Of a stretch of 64,000 nt of DNA, positions 8,136-17,426 are shown one piece after another. The notes beneath the pieces were generated by a model. That model ran no database searches and had not been told where the DNA came from. It saw only the letters and a program-made list of their open reading frames with translations. The stretch is taken from contig NZ_JABAII010000004.1 of assembly GCF_012641405.1 (NCBI RefSeq), positions 186,001-250,000 of the forward strand. Direction: 5' to 3'. How positions within the stretch are numbered: the stretch's first letter is position 1; every line of letters starts with the position of its first letter. Made by a program: the position numbers and the translations under genes. The stretch comes from Rhizobium sp. P40RR-XXII. Its GTDB lineage: Bacteria > Pseudomonadota > Alphaproteobacteria > Rhizobiales > Rhizobiaceae.

Positions 8136-9245
8136 ATGCGATATGATTTGACCACACTCCCGATACCGACGCTTCTGCCCGCCATCATCAAGGCGGAGGA
8201 CATGCTGGCGCGTCTCGACGAGCGTGTTCTGCGGCATGGCGTGGCAGATGGTTTTCGCGAGCGCGGGCATTTCTTCGATGCCGCGGGCGCGCTTTGGGTC
8301 AGCGGCGAACTGGTACATATCGAGGATCTCGTATTGCATGATGCGCGCATGGATACGCGCACGCCGACCCACGAGTTGACCATCGCTCATGCCGTGCTAC
8401 GGACGCGGCGCCGTCTTTGGACCGCCGATCCTTCCTGGGGGCTGGAGGCGATGGGCCTTGCGGTCCTGCGTGGTGATGTGGGGGAGGCGGAAGACGCGAT
8501 TGTACTACGTCCGACACCCGCTGAAACATTGGAGCCCGCGGTGCAGGAGGATGAGGAAGACGATTTTGGCGTCGATTTCGCTGAGATCGACGCCATCCTC
8601 GCCCGATCCGACAAGGTCCTGAATGGCGGTGTCCCGGAAGCCCGTCAAGCGACGGTCGATGTCCATGATCCGCTTGCGCTCGTTCGCGACGAGGATTGGG
8701 ATGAGGACGAGCGCCTGGAACGGTGGCGCGCCACTATTCGCGATGCGGATCAGCTGCCGCCGGTTCTCGGCGCCGCCGTGCTTTTCGATGCCTGGGAGCG
8801 GATCGAACCGCTGCGGCGGCAGCACTGGCTCGGCGGCTTGCTGGTGAGTGCCTATCTGCGCAGCCGCGGCAAGATCACCTCGCATCTCTTCTGCCTGAAT
8901 GTCGGCCTGAAAGCGGTCCGGCATGACCGGCGGCGCGCGTCGGACCGCATCACGCGCCTGACGGCGTTCCTGGAGGCGATGGCGCTTTCGGCCGATTCAG
9001 GCCTGAAGGAGCTCGATCGCCTGTCGCTCGCCAAGCTCCAAATGCAGTTGAGGCTCAAGGACCGGCGGTCGAACAGCAGCCTGCCCGAGGTCATCGATAT
9101 CGTGCTGTCGAGGCCGATCGTTTCAGCGAAGATGATCGCACGGCATGTCGGCGTTACCTCGAGAGGGGCACTCAATCTGGTAGCCGAACTCGGCCTGCGC
9201 GAGATGACGGGTCGCGGGCGTTACCGCGGCTGGGGCGTGCTTTGA
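8136..9245 (+). CDS. RHE_PE00001-family protein (DUF1612, C-terminal HTH)
   Basis: A 369-residue cytoplasmic protein of a family found almost only in Rhizobiaceae, often near plasmid replication genes, of unknown function. The N-terminal two thirds match the DUF1612-type region (AEDMLARLDERVLRHGVADG and a W-rich stretch WTADPSWGLEAM); a strongly acidic linker around residues 125-150 follows. The last 50 residues (SAKMIARHVGVTSRGALNLV then GRGRYRGWGVL) look like a winged helix-turn-helix, suggesting DNA binding. It stands alone between the copper operon and the RND operon. Plasmid-linked relatives hint at horizontal movement, but the sequence shows no integration scar. Confidence 0.75.
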   Translation: MRYDLTTLPIPTLLPAIIKAEDMLARLDERVLRHGVADGFRERGHFFDAAGALWVSGELVHIEDLVLHDARMDTRTPTHELTIAHAVLRTRRRLWTADPSWGLEAMGLAVLRGDVGEAEDAIVLRPTPAETLEPAVQEDEEDDFGVDFAEIDAILARSDKVLNGGVPEARQATVDVHDPLALVRDEDWDEDERLERWRATIRDADQLPPVLGAAVLFDAWERIEPLRRQHWLGGLLVSAYLRSRGKITSHLFCLNVGLKAVRHDRRRASDRITRLTAFLEAMALSADSGLKELDRLSLAKLQMQLRLKDRRSNSSLPEVIDIVLSRPIVSAKMIARHVGVTSRGALNLVAELGLREMTGRGRYRGWGVL

Positions 9246-9301
9246 CCCGTTCCGCCGGGCAGCACGCGTACATATCTCATCTTTGCCACTACAACCCTGG
9301 T

Positions 9302-9353
9302 TTTTGTCCAATGTAACAGTTTGTTACGCTAAGTCGCGCTAAAATGGACAAAA
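9302..9353 (+). promoter_or_regulatory. Nested palindromes upstream of the MdtABC-like operon
   Basis: An outer inverted repeat TTTTGTCCA (9302-9310) / TGGACAAAA (9345-9353) encloses an inner dyad GTAACA (9313-9318) / TGTTAC (9322-9327). Both lie 100-155 bases before the first efflux gene. The inner dyad has the size of a TetR- or LysR-type operator. No regulator gene for this operon is adjacent, so the binding protein is unknown. Confidence 0.5.
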
Positions 9354-9456
9354 TTTAATGGCCATACCAAATTCCTAAGCGGCACGATGCAAGCTAGAGT
9401 CGCGCCATCGATATCGGGATCGCAGATCACCGAAGGCTTTGAAGGAAGGTATGTTG

Positions 9457-10965
9457 ATGGCTCGGACGTTTCGGGTCGCAGTGTGGTTGGCGGTCATCGG
9501 CGCGGTTGGATACGTCGCCTATGCGACCCGTGATCGCTGGCTTGGGCCGGCGGAGAAGCTGCTCGGCTATCAGAATGCCGCAGCACCTGCCGAGCAGGCG
9601 CAAGGCGAGCGCCGGGGCGGCGGACGAGGTCAAGGCGGTGGCGGAGGACGGCGTAGCCTTTCGGAGTTCAGCGGCCCCGTTCCGGTGCTGGTCGCCGATG
9701 CCAAGGCCGCCGATGTGCCCGTCTATATCGATGGCGTGGGTTCGGTAAAGGCCCTGAACACCGTCACCGTGCGGGCGCAGGTCAGCGGCAAGATCGTCGA
9801 AATCGACTTCGTGGAAGGCCAGGATATAAAGAAGGGCGATGTCATCGCCCGCATCGATGATGGCGTCTACAAGGCACAGCGTGATCAGGCGGTTGCCAAG
9901 AAGGCGCAGGACGAAGCCCTGCTTGCCGGCGCTCAACGTGACCTTGCCCGCTTTCAGCTCATGGTGAAAAGCGCTTCGGGCACGCAGCAGCAGGTCGACA
10001 CCCAGATCTCGCTGGTGGCGCAGTATACCGCGCAGATCCAGGTCGATGTGGCTGCCATCGAAAGCGCGCAGGCAACGCTCGACTATACGACCATCAAGGC
10101 GCCCATCGACGGGCGCACCGGTATCCGCAACGTCGATATCGGCAACCTCGTCAGCTCGTCGGATGCGACAGGCATCGTGACGCTATCGCAGATCAGGCCG
10201 ATCTCCGTGCTGTTTTCCATTCCGCAGCAGCAGCTTGCCCGCATCAATACAGCAAGTTCGGCCGGAACGCTCGCCGTCCAGGCCATGGGAAGCGATGGCC
10301 AGACGGTGGTCGACAACGGCACGCTGGCGGTGGTCGACAATCAGGTCGATCCGACCACCGGTACGGTCAAGCTGAAGGCGAATTTTCCGAACGAGAAGCT
10401 GGCACTTTGGCCGGGAGCCTTCATCAATGCCCGCCTGCTGGTGGAGACGCTGAAGGGCGTCACCGTCATTCCGAGCGGGGCGGTGCAGCGCGGGCCGAAC
10501 GGCACGTTCGTCTACATCGTCAGTCAGGGTCAGACCGTGGCCATGAAGTCGGTGAAGGTGCGTCAGCAGGACGACACGCTGGCCGTCATTGCCGATGGCG
10601 TATCCCCGGGTGACAAGGTGGTGACCACGGGCTTCGCGCGGCTACAGGATGGGTCGAAAGTGCAGATTTCGGCCAACCCGGATCAGGTGGCGCCAAGCGC
10701 GCCCGCATCGAAGGATCAAGGACAGCCGGTTGCGGAGAACGACCCGCAGAAGGGCCAGGACAATGCCAATGGCGGCGAGCGGCCGCACCGCCGGCACAAC
10801 GGCCAAGGTGATCAAGGCGGCCAAGATGGTCAGGGCGGTGCCGGTGGTCATAGCGGCCATCGCGGTCAAGATGGCCAGCCTGCCGCCGGCACCGAGCAGG
10901 GTGCGGATACGAGCGGCGGCTCGGCATCCAATAATTCGTCCGCCGCGCCGACACAGCAACAATGA
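9457..10965 (+). CDS. RND efflux periplasmic adaptor, MdtA-like
   Basis: A 502-residue membrane-fusion protein that links an RND pump to an outer-membrane channel. After an N-terminal membrane anchor (residues 5-24) and a Gly/Arg-rich linker come the barrel-sandwich domain (VRAQVSGKIVEIDFVEGQDI), an alpha-hairpin, its second half (TTIKAPIDGRTGIRNVDIGN) and the beta-barrel/membrane-proximal domains (QVDPTTGTVKLKANFPN). The final 85 or so residues are a low-complexity tail rich in Gly, Gln, Asp and His, which is not typical. The ATG at 9457 sits seven bases after AAGGAAGG; an ATG at 9451 is too close. It overlaps the next gene by 4 bases (ATGA). Confidence 0.9.
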   Translation: MARTFRVAVWLAVIGAVGYVAYATRDRWLGPAEKLLGYQNAAAPAEQAQGERRGGGRGQGGGGGRRSLSEFSGPVPVLVADAKAADVPVYIDGVGSVKALNTVTVRAQVSGKIVEIDFVEGQDIKKGDVIARIDDGVYKAQRDQAVAKKAQDEALLAGAQRDLARFQLMVKSASGTQQQVDTQISLVAQYTAQIQVDVAAIESAQATLDYTTIKAPIDGRTGIRNVDIGNLVSSSDATGIVTLSQIRPISVLFSIPQQQLARINTASSAGTLAVQAMGSDGQTVVDNGTLAVVDNQVDPTTGTVKLKANFPNEKLALWPGAFINARLLVETLKGVTVIPSGAVQRGPNGTFVYIVSQGQTVAMKSVKVRQQDDTLAVIADGVSPGDKVVTTGFARLQDGSKVQISANPDQVAPSAPASKDQGQPVAENDPQKGQDNANGGERPHRRHNGQGDQGGQDGQGGAGGHSGHRGQDGQPAAGTEQGADTSGGSASNNSSAAPTQQQ

Positions 10966-13900
10966 ACGTTTCGTCGCTCTTTATCGGCCGGCCCATCGCC
11001 ACCTCGCTTCTCGGGGTGGCGGTTCTCTTGGGCGGCATTCTCGGTTTTCTCTTCCTGCCGGTCGCGCCGCTGCCGCAGGTGGATTTTCCGACGATCCAGG
11101 TGACGACGCAGCTTCCGGGAGCCGATCCCGATACGATGGCCGCCCTGGTGACCGCGCCTCTGGAACGGCCGCTCGGCCAGATCCCGTCGCTCGCCTCCAT
11201 GACCTCATCGAGCGCCTTCGGCATCAGCCAGATCACGCTGCAGTTCGATCTCGGCCGCGATATCGATGGCGCCGCGCAAGACGTGCAGGCGGCGATCAAT
11301 GCCGCCGGCTCGACCCTGCCACGCACGCTTCCATATCCGCCGACCTATTCGAAGGTGAACCCGGCCGATACGCCGATCGTGACGCTCGCCCTGCGCTCCA
11401 ACAGCTATTCGATCCGCGAGCTCAGCGATTTCGCCGATACGATGATGGCCCAGCGCCTCAGTGAAGTTTCCGGAGTCGGCGACGTCAATATCCAGGGCGG
11501 GGTCAAGCCCGCCATCCGCATCCAGGTAGACCTGCCGCGTCTCGCCTCCTATGGTCTTGCGCTGGAAGACATACGCTCGGCGATCACGAATGCGAGCGTC
11601 GCCGGCGCCAAGGGGGCGCTCGACGGCACGCAACAGAGCTTCACGCTTGCCGCCAACGACCAGATCGTCGATCCGAACGTCTATAAGTCCGTCATCGTCG
11701 CCTATCGCAACAGTGCGCCGGTGCAGTTGAAGGATGTGGCAACCGTCGTCGAGGGCTTGGAAAACAACCGCGTCGGCGCCTGGTATCAGGGGCAACCGGC
11801 CGTCATTCTTGACATCATGCGCCAGCCGGGCGCCAACGTCATCCAGACGGTCGAGAACGTGCTGAAGCAGCTTCCGAAGCTGAAGCAGGCGATGCCGGCC
11901 GGTATTTCGCTTGATATCGTCAATGACCGCACCGAGACCATCCGGGCTTCGATCCATGATGTGCAATGGACGCTGGTCATCAGTATCGGTCTCGTCATCC
12001 TTGTGGTTCTGCTGTTCCTGCGAACGATGACGGCGACCTTCATTGCCGGTGTGGCGCTGCCGCTGTCGCTGATTGCGACCTTCGGCGTCATGTGGTTCGC
12101 CGGCTTCAGCCTCGACAATCTCTCGCTGATGGCGCTGACCATCGGCACCGGCTTCGTCGTCGACGACGCCATCGTGATGATCGAGAACATCGCCCGCCAT
12201 ATCGAAGAAGGCGAGAACCCGATGCAGGCGGCGCTGAAGGGCGCCGGCGAGATCGGCTTCACCATTATTTCGCTCACCGTCTCGCTGGTTGCTGTATTCA
12301 TTCCGCTGCTATTCATGACCGGGATCGTTGGGCGCATGTTCCGCGAATTCGCGCTGACGCTCACCATTGCCGTCGTCGTGTCGGCAGTGGTTTCGTTGAC
12401 GCTGACGCCGATGATGTGCGCGCGTATCCTGCGCAAGCCTAGGGAACGACAAGGCGGTTTCCTGGCCGGTGCCGATCGTTTCACGGAATGGCTGATCGAG
12501 GGCTATCGGCGCAGCCTTGTCTGGGCGGTGGATCGCAGCGCGCTGATGCTCATGATCACGGTCGTGACGCTGGCCGCGACGATCGCGCTCTATGTCGTCA
12601 TCCCCAAGGGCTTCCTGCCGGCTCAGGATACAGGGCTGATCACCGCCGTCATCGAGGCCGAGCCGACGACGTCCTTCGAGACGATGAAGCAGATACAGGC
12701 CAATGTCGCCGACCGGCTGCGCAAGGACCCGGATGTCAGTGGCGTCGTCTCCGTCATCGGCACCAGCGCCAGCAATCTGACGCTGAACACGGGCAATCTC
12801 AGCCTCGTACTGAAGCCGAGAAACCGGCGTGACGCTTCCGCAGATCAGATCATCGACCGCTTGCGCGACGAGGTCGCCGGCATGCCAGGCATCCACGTCA
12901 CCTTCCAGAGCGTGCGCGACATCTCGATCAGCACCCGGGCAAGCCGCGCGCCCTATCAGTACACCTTGACGGCGACGGATACGGCGACCGTGGTCGAGTG
13001 GTCGGCAAAGCTGGCGCAGCGTCTGCAACGGAGCCCGAAGCTCATCGATGTCGCCTCCGAAGTCGAAATGGGCGGCGGCCGCATCTTCGTCGATGTCGAC
13101 CGCGAGACCGCCTCGCGGCTCGGCGTATCGATGCAGGCCGTCGGCGATACGCTGAACGATGCCTTCGGTCAGCGCCAGATCGCGACGATCTATGGCCAGG
13201 CCAACCAATATCGCGTCATCCTGGAGGCTGCACCGGAATATCAATCCGATCCGAAATCGCTCGACAAGCTCTATGTCGCCGGCGCCAGCGACACGCAGGT
13301 ACCGCTCAACGCCTTCACCTCGGCGAGCTTCACGACCGCGCCGCTGGTCATCAGCCATGACGAGCAGTTTCCGGCCGTGACGCTCAGCTTCGATCTCGCC
13401 AAGGGCGCGTCGCTCAGCGACGCCGTGGCCGAAATCAAGGCGGCGGAGCTGGACATCGGCATGCCTGACACCATCCAGCGCAAATATTCCGGCGATGCCG
13501 AGGAATTTGCCTCGTCGCTTGCGGGCGAGCCCTGGCTGATCCTGGCGGCGGTCGTGACGATCTACATCGTGCTCGGCCTGCTCTACGAGAGCGCCGTTCA
13601 TCCGGTGACGATCCTTTCGACGCTGCCTTCCGCCGGTGTCGGCGCACTACTGGCGCTGATGCTGTTCGGGCAGGATCTGTCGATCATCGCCCTGATCGGC
13701 ATCGTGCTCTTGATGGGCATCGTGAAGAAGAATGCGATCATGATGATCGACTTCGCGCTGGAGGCGGAGCGCAAGGAAGGTTTCGAACCGCGCGAGGCGA
13801 TCCTTAAGGCCTCGATCCTGCGTTTCCGGCCGATCATGATGACGACGCTGGCGGCGCTCTTCGGCGCCTTGCCGCTGGCACTGGCGCAGGGCACGGGCGC

Positions 13901-14081
13901 CGAGCTGCGCATTCCGCTTGGGATCACCATTATCGGCGGCCTCGTGCTTTCGCAGCTTCTGACGCTCTATACGACGCCGGTGATCTACCTGGCTTTCGAA
14001 CGGCTGCGTGCCCGCGTCGTCGGCCGTACCAGTGGAACGCCAAGTCCCGAGATGGACGAAATGGCGGGTGGCGAGACATGA
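10962..14081 (+). CDS. RND efflux permease, MdtB-like
   Basis: A 1039-residue RND transporter, full length for the HAE1 type. The first helix starts MNVSSLFIGRPIATSLLG; the PAPxxP-like entry VAPLPQVDFPTIQV follows. Helix 4 holds the proton-relay pair of acidic residues in GTGFVVDDAIVMIEN, and the C-terminal half has the matching Lys helix (LLMGIVKKNAIMMIDFALEA) and GxxLRIPLG-type end. It overlaps both neighbours by 4 bases, so all three proteins of the pump are translationally coupled. With the next gene it probably forms a mixed trimer as in MdtB2C1. Substrates cannot be read from the sequence. Confidence 0.92.
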   Translation: MNVSSLFIGRPIATSLLGVAVLLGGILGFLFLPVAPLPQVDFPTIQVTTQLPGADPDTMAALVTAPLERPLGQIPSLASMTSSSAFGISQITLQFDLGRDIDGAAQDVQAAINAAGSTLPRTLPYPPTYSKVNPADTPIVTLALRSNSYSIRELSDFADTMMAQRLSEVSGVGDVNIQGGVKPAIRIQVDLPRLASYGLALEDIRSAITNASVAGAKGALDGTQQSFTLAANDQIVDPNVYKSVIVAYRNSAPVQLKDVATVVEGLENNRVGAWYQGQPAVILDIMRQPGANVIQTVENVLKQLPKLKQAMPAGISLDIVNDRTETIRASIHDVQWTLVISIGLVILVVLLFLRTMTATFIAGVALPLSLIATFGVMWFAGFSLDNLSLMALTIGTGFVVDDAIVMIENIARHIEEGENPMQAALKGAGEIGFTIISLTVSLVAVFIPLLFMTGIVGRMFREFALTLTIAVVVSAVVSLTLTPMMCARILRKPRERQGGFLAGADRFTEWLIEGYRRSLVWAVDRSALMLMITVVTLAATIALYVVIPKGFLPAQDTGLITAVIEAEPTTSFETMKQIQANVADRLRKDPDVSGVVSVIGTSASNLTLNTGNLSLVLKPRNRRDASADQIIDRLRDEVAGMPGIHVTFQSVRDISISTRASRAPYQYTLTATDTATVVEWSAKLAQRLQRSPKLIDVASEVEMGGGRIFVDVDRETASRLGVSMQAVGDTLNDAFGQRQIATIYGQANQYRVILEAAPEYQSDPKSLDKLYVAGASDTQVPLNAFTSASFTTAPLVISHDEQFPAVTLSFDLAKGASLSDAVAEIKAAELDIGMPDTIQRKYSGDAEEFASSLAGEPWLILAAVVTIYIVLGLLYESAVHPVTILSTLPSAGVGALLALMLFGQDLSIIALIGIVLLMGIVKKNAIMMIDFALEAERKEGFEPREAILKASILRFRPIMMTTLAALFGALPLALAQGTGAELRIPLGITIIGGLVLSQLLTLYTTPVIYLAFERLRARVVGRTSGTPSPEMDEMAGGET

Positions 14082-17000
14082 ACATCTCCGAGCCGTTCGT
14101 CAAACGCCCGGTCGGGACGACGCTTCTGGCGATCGGGCTGATGATCCTCGGCATCGTCGCCTATCGCTTCCTGCCGGTCGCAAGCCTGCCGACCGTGGAC
14201 CTGCCGACGATCGTCGTCTCCGCCAGCCGTCCCGGCGCCGATCCCGCCAGCATGGCGGCAAGCGTTGCCGCCCCTCTCGAACGTCATCTCGGCACGATTG
14301 CCGGCATCACGCAACTGACCTCCGTCAGCTCGCTCGGATCCAGCACCATCATCGCGCAATTCGACCTCTCGCGCAGCGTCGATGGCGCCGCCCAGGACGT
14401 GCAAGCGGCACTGAACGCGGCGGCGACCGACCTGCCGGGCGATCTGCCGACCTTGCCGTCTTTCCGCAAGATCAATCCGGCCGCGGCGCCCGTCATCATC
14501 CTGGCGCTGACGTCCGACAATGTCCCTGCAAGTGCCATCTATGATGCCGCCGACACGGTGGTGTTGCAGCGCATCTCCCAGGTGGATGGCGTCGGCGGCG
14601 TAACGGTGAGCGGTGCCGATCAGCCGGCGATACGTGTTCGCCTGGATCCTGACAGGCTCGCCGCAATGGGCCTGTCGCTCGATGCCGTGCGCACGGCGAT
14701 CGTCAACGCCAATGTGCTCGGTCCCTTCGGCTCGATCGATGGCGCCAGCGGCGCTTTCTCCGTTGCGGTAAACAGCCAGCTTCGTACGCCGGAAGCCTAT
14801 GGACGGATCATCGTGCAAAGCGGCGACGGGACGGCCGTTCGCCTTTCCGATATCGCCACCGTCGAGCCGGGCGTGCGCAACAGCCGCTCCGATGCCTGGT
14901 ATGATGGCAAGCCGGCCGTGCTGCTCAACATCACCAAGCAGGCGGATGCGAACGTCATCGCCACCGTCGACGGCGTCAAGCAGCTGATCCCCGAGCTGCA
15001 GCGGCTGATCCCTGCCGGGGTGAAAATATCAATCCTTTCCGACCGCACTACGACGATTCACGCCAGCGTCAACGACATGCAATGGACACTGCTCGCCACC
15101 ATCTGCCTGGTCATGGCCGTGGTATTTATCTTCCTGCGACGCGCGACGCCGACCTTTGCCGCCGGCGTCACCGTGCCGCTCTCGCTTGCCGGAACCTTTG
15201 CGGCGATGTGGCTCTTCGGGCTGTCGATCGACAATCTCTCCCTCATGGCGCTTGCCGTCTCCGTCGGCTTCGTCGTCGATGACGCCATTGTCATGATCGA
15301 GAATATCTATGCCAATCTGGAAACCGGCATGAAGCCAATGCGGGCGGCGCTCGAAGGCGCGAAACAGATCGGCTTCACGGTCATCTCGATCAGCCTGTCG
15401 CTGCTTGCCGCCTTCATACCCCTGTTCTTCATGGGTGGTATCGTCGGTCGCTTCTTCCAGACCTTCTCGCTGACGCTCGGCTTTACCATCGTCGTTTCGA
15501 CGCTGGTGTCGCTGACGCTGACGCCGATGATCTGCGGCCATCGCCTGCGTTCGCATGATATCGACGCGAAGCCTGGTCCATTCGGCCGCTTCGTCGAGGG
15601 CACGTTGGGCGCGATTATCGGATTTTACGGCCGCACGCTGAAAGCGGTGCTGCACCATCGGGTGCTTTCGGTGCTTGTCATCGTCGCCTGCGTGGTCATG
15701 TCGGGCTATCTCTACGTCAAGGTGCCGAAGGGCTTCCTTCCGCAGGACGATACCGGCTTCATCCAGGGCGGCACGCAGGCGGCGACCGACATCTCCTATC
15801 CGGCCATGGTGAAGCTGCAGCAGCAGGCGGCCGATATTGCCGCGAAGGATCCGGCGGTTTCCGGTCTCGGCTCCTCCGTCGGTGGTGGAGGCTTCTCCAG
15901 CTCCGTCAATCGCGGGCAGCTCTTTATCTCGCTGAAACCGGAGTCTGAGCGTGCGCCGACGGCCGAAGTCATAGACCGCCTCCGCAAGCAGCTGACGGCC
16001 GTCCCGGGCCTCAGCACCTTCCTGTTTTCGCCCGGTGATATCCGCGCCGGTGCGCGCCAGTCGCAATCGCAGTACCAGTTCACGGTCTGGGGCGCGAATT
16101 ATGATGAGCTGGTCGAATGGGCGCCCAAGGTGATGCAGCGCCTACAGGCCCTTCACGAGCTCACCGATGTCGCGACTGACAGGCAGCCCAACGGCTTGCA
16201 GGCGACCGTCAATATCGACCGCAGCATAGCCTCGCAGCTTGGCGTCAACATCCAGTCCATCGATGCCGCCCTGAACAACGCCTTCGCGCAGCGGCAGATC
16301 TCGACGATCTATACGCAGCGAAACCAGTATCGCGTCGTGCTGGAGGCGGATCCGAACTATGCGCTCGACCCCCATGATATTTCCAAGCTCTATGTGCCGG
16401 CCTCCGGTGGCACGCAGGTGCCGCTGAGCGCCGTCGCGTCGATCGATCGAACGCTTGCGCCGCTGGTGGTCAATCATCAGGGTCAGTATCCGTCCGTGAC
16501 CATCTCCTACAATCTGGCGCTCAATACGCCGTTGCAGGTGGCGAACGATGCCATCCAGAAAGCGGTTCTGGACATGCATCTGCCCGACACGCTGCATGCG
16601 GATTTCGCCGGCGATGCGGCGAGCGTCACTCAATCGTCCGGCGGTCAGCCATTGCTGCTGCTCGCGGCGCTGCTGACGGTCTATATCGTTCTCGGCATTC
16701 TCTATGAAAGCCTCGCACACCCGCTGACGATCATTTCAACGTTACCATCAGCCGGTCTCGGCGCGCTGCTGGCGCTCGCCATCAGCGGCACGGAGCTGAC
16801 GCTTATCGCCTTCATCGGCATCATCCTGTTGATCGGCATCGTCAAGAAGAACGGCATCATGATGGTGGACTTCGCCCTGCATGGCGAGCGGACACTCGGC
16901 CTGTCTTCGGAGGAGGCCATCTATCAGGCATGCCTCAAGCGTTTTCGGCCGATCCTGATGACGACGCTGGCGGCGCTGATGGGCGCCATCCCGCTGATCA

Positions 17001-17185
17001 TCGCCACCGGCCCGGGCTCGGAGCTGCGCCGCCCCCTCGGCATCACCATCGTCGGCGGCCTTGTCGTGTCGCAGGTGCTGACGCTCTATACCACGCCGAT
17101 CATCTACCTGATGCTTGCCAAGCTGCATGCAAGATGGTCGCCGAAGGCGCAGACCGCGGCGCCAGTTCCAGCTTCGTCGAGCTGA
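14078..17185 (+). CDS. RND efflux permease, MdtC-like
   Basis: A 1035-residue RND transporter, second of a twin-permease operon. It shares the architecture of its neighbour (entry VASLPTVDLPTIVVSA, acidic helix SVGFVVDDAIVMIEN, Lys helix LLIGIVKKNGIMMVDFALHG) but is clearly diverged from it, as MdtC is from MdtB. The start overlaps the previous stop by 4 bases. No outer-membrane factor follows; the operon ends at a hairpin shared with the converging RND operon, so the pump must borrow a TolC/OprM-like channel encoded elsewhere. Confidence 0.92.
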   Translation: MNISEPFVKRPVGTTLLAIGLMILGIVAYRFLPVASLPTVDLPTIVVSASRPGADPASMAASVAAPLERHLGTIAGITQLTSVSSLGSSTIIAQFDLSRSVDGAAQDVQAALNAAATDLPGDLPTLPSFRKINPAAAPVIILALTSDNVPASAIYDAADTVVLQRISQVDGVGGVTVSGADQPAIRVRLDPDRLAAMGLSLDAVRTAIVNANVLGPFGSIDGASGAFSVAVNSQLRTPEAYGRIIVQSGDGTAVRLSDIATVEPGVRNSRSDAWYDGKPAVLLNITKQADANVIATVDGVKQLIPELQRLIPAGVKISILSDRTTTIHASVNDMQWTLLATICLVMAVVFIFLRRATPTFAAGVTVPLSLAGTFAAMWLFGLSIDNLSLMALAVSVGFVVDDAIVMIENIYANLETGMKPMRAALEGAKQIGFTVISISLSLLAAFIPLFFMGGIVGRFFQTFSLTLGFTIVVSTLVSLTLTPMICGHRLRSHDIDAKPGPFGRFVEGTLGAIIGFYGRTLKAVLHHRVLSVLVIVACVVMSGYLYVKVPKGFLPQDDTGFIQGGTQAATDISYPAMVKLQQQAADIAAKDPAVSGLGSSVGGGGFSSSVNRGQLFISLKPESERAPTAEVIDRLRKQLTAVPGLSTFLFSPGDIRAGARQSQSQYQFTVWGANYDELVEWAPKVMQRLQALHELTDVATDRQPNGLQATVNIDRSIASQLGVNIQSIDAALNNAFAQRQISTIYTQRNQYRVVLEADPNYALDPHDISKLYVPASGGTQVPLSAVASIDRTLAPLVVNHQGQYPSVTISYNLALNTPLQVANDAIQKAVLDMHLPDTLHADFAGDAASVTQSSGGQPLLLLAALLTVYIVLGILYESLAHPLTIISTLPSAGLGALLALAISGTELTLIAFIGIILLIGIVKKNGIMMVDFALHGERTLGLSSEEAIYQACLKRFRPILMTTLAALMGAIPLIIATGPGSELRRPLGITIVGGLVVSQVLTLYTTPIIYLMLAKLHARWSPKAQTAAPVPASSS

Positions 17186-17365
17186 CGAGAAACTCTGTTT
17201 CACGGATCGCAGATCGCGATCTTCAAACCGTCAGCCCCCTGATCCGCCCCCTGAGTTTGTCGAAGGGTGGGCCACCTTCTCCCCGAGGGAAGAAGGAATG
17301 TGCGGCCCCGATGTGCCTCCAATGCGATTGCCATGCCGCTAGCGCGGAGAGGAACTTATAAAGCT

Positions 17366-17397
17366 AAAGGGCTCCCGCGTTATCACGGCAGCCCTTT
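17366..17397. terminator. Bidirectional hairpin between converging RND operons
   Basis: AAAGGGCT (17366-17373) pairs with AGCCCTTT (17390-17397), and flanking A/T bases add weak terminator character on both strands. It lies between the 3' ends of the MdtC-like gene and the AcrB-like gene. The rest of the 240-base gap (17186-17426) contains a degraded CTCCCCGAGGGAAGAAGG hairpin like the mosaic repeats and no gene. Confidence 0.6.
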
Positions 17398-17426
17398 GAT
17401 TCAATCGAGAGTGGATGGATCGTTCG

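Noticed and set aside
17259..17336. Degraded CTCCCCGAGGGAAGAAGG hairpin in the gap between RND operons
   Set aside because: Too decayed to call as a separate mosaic repeat; mentioned with the terminator.
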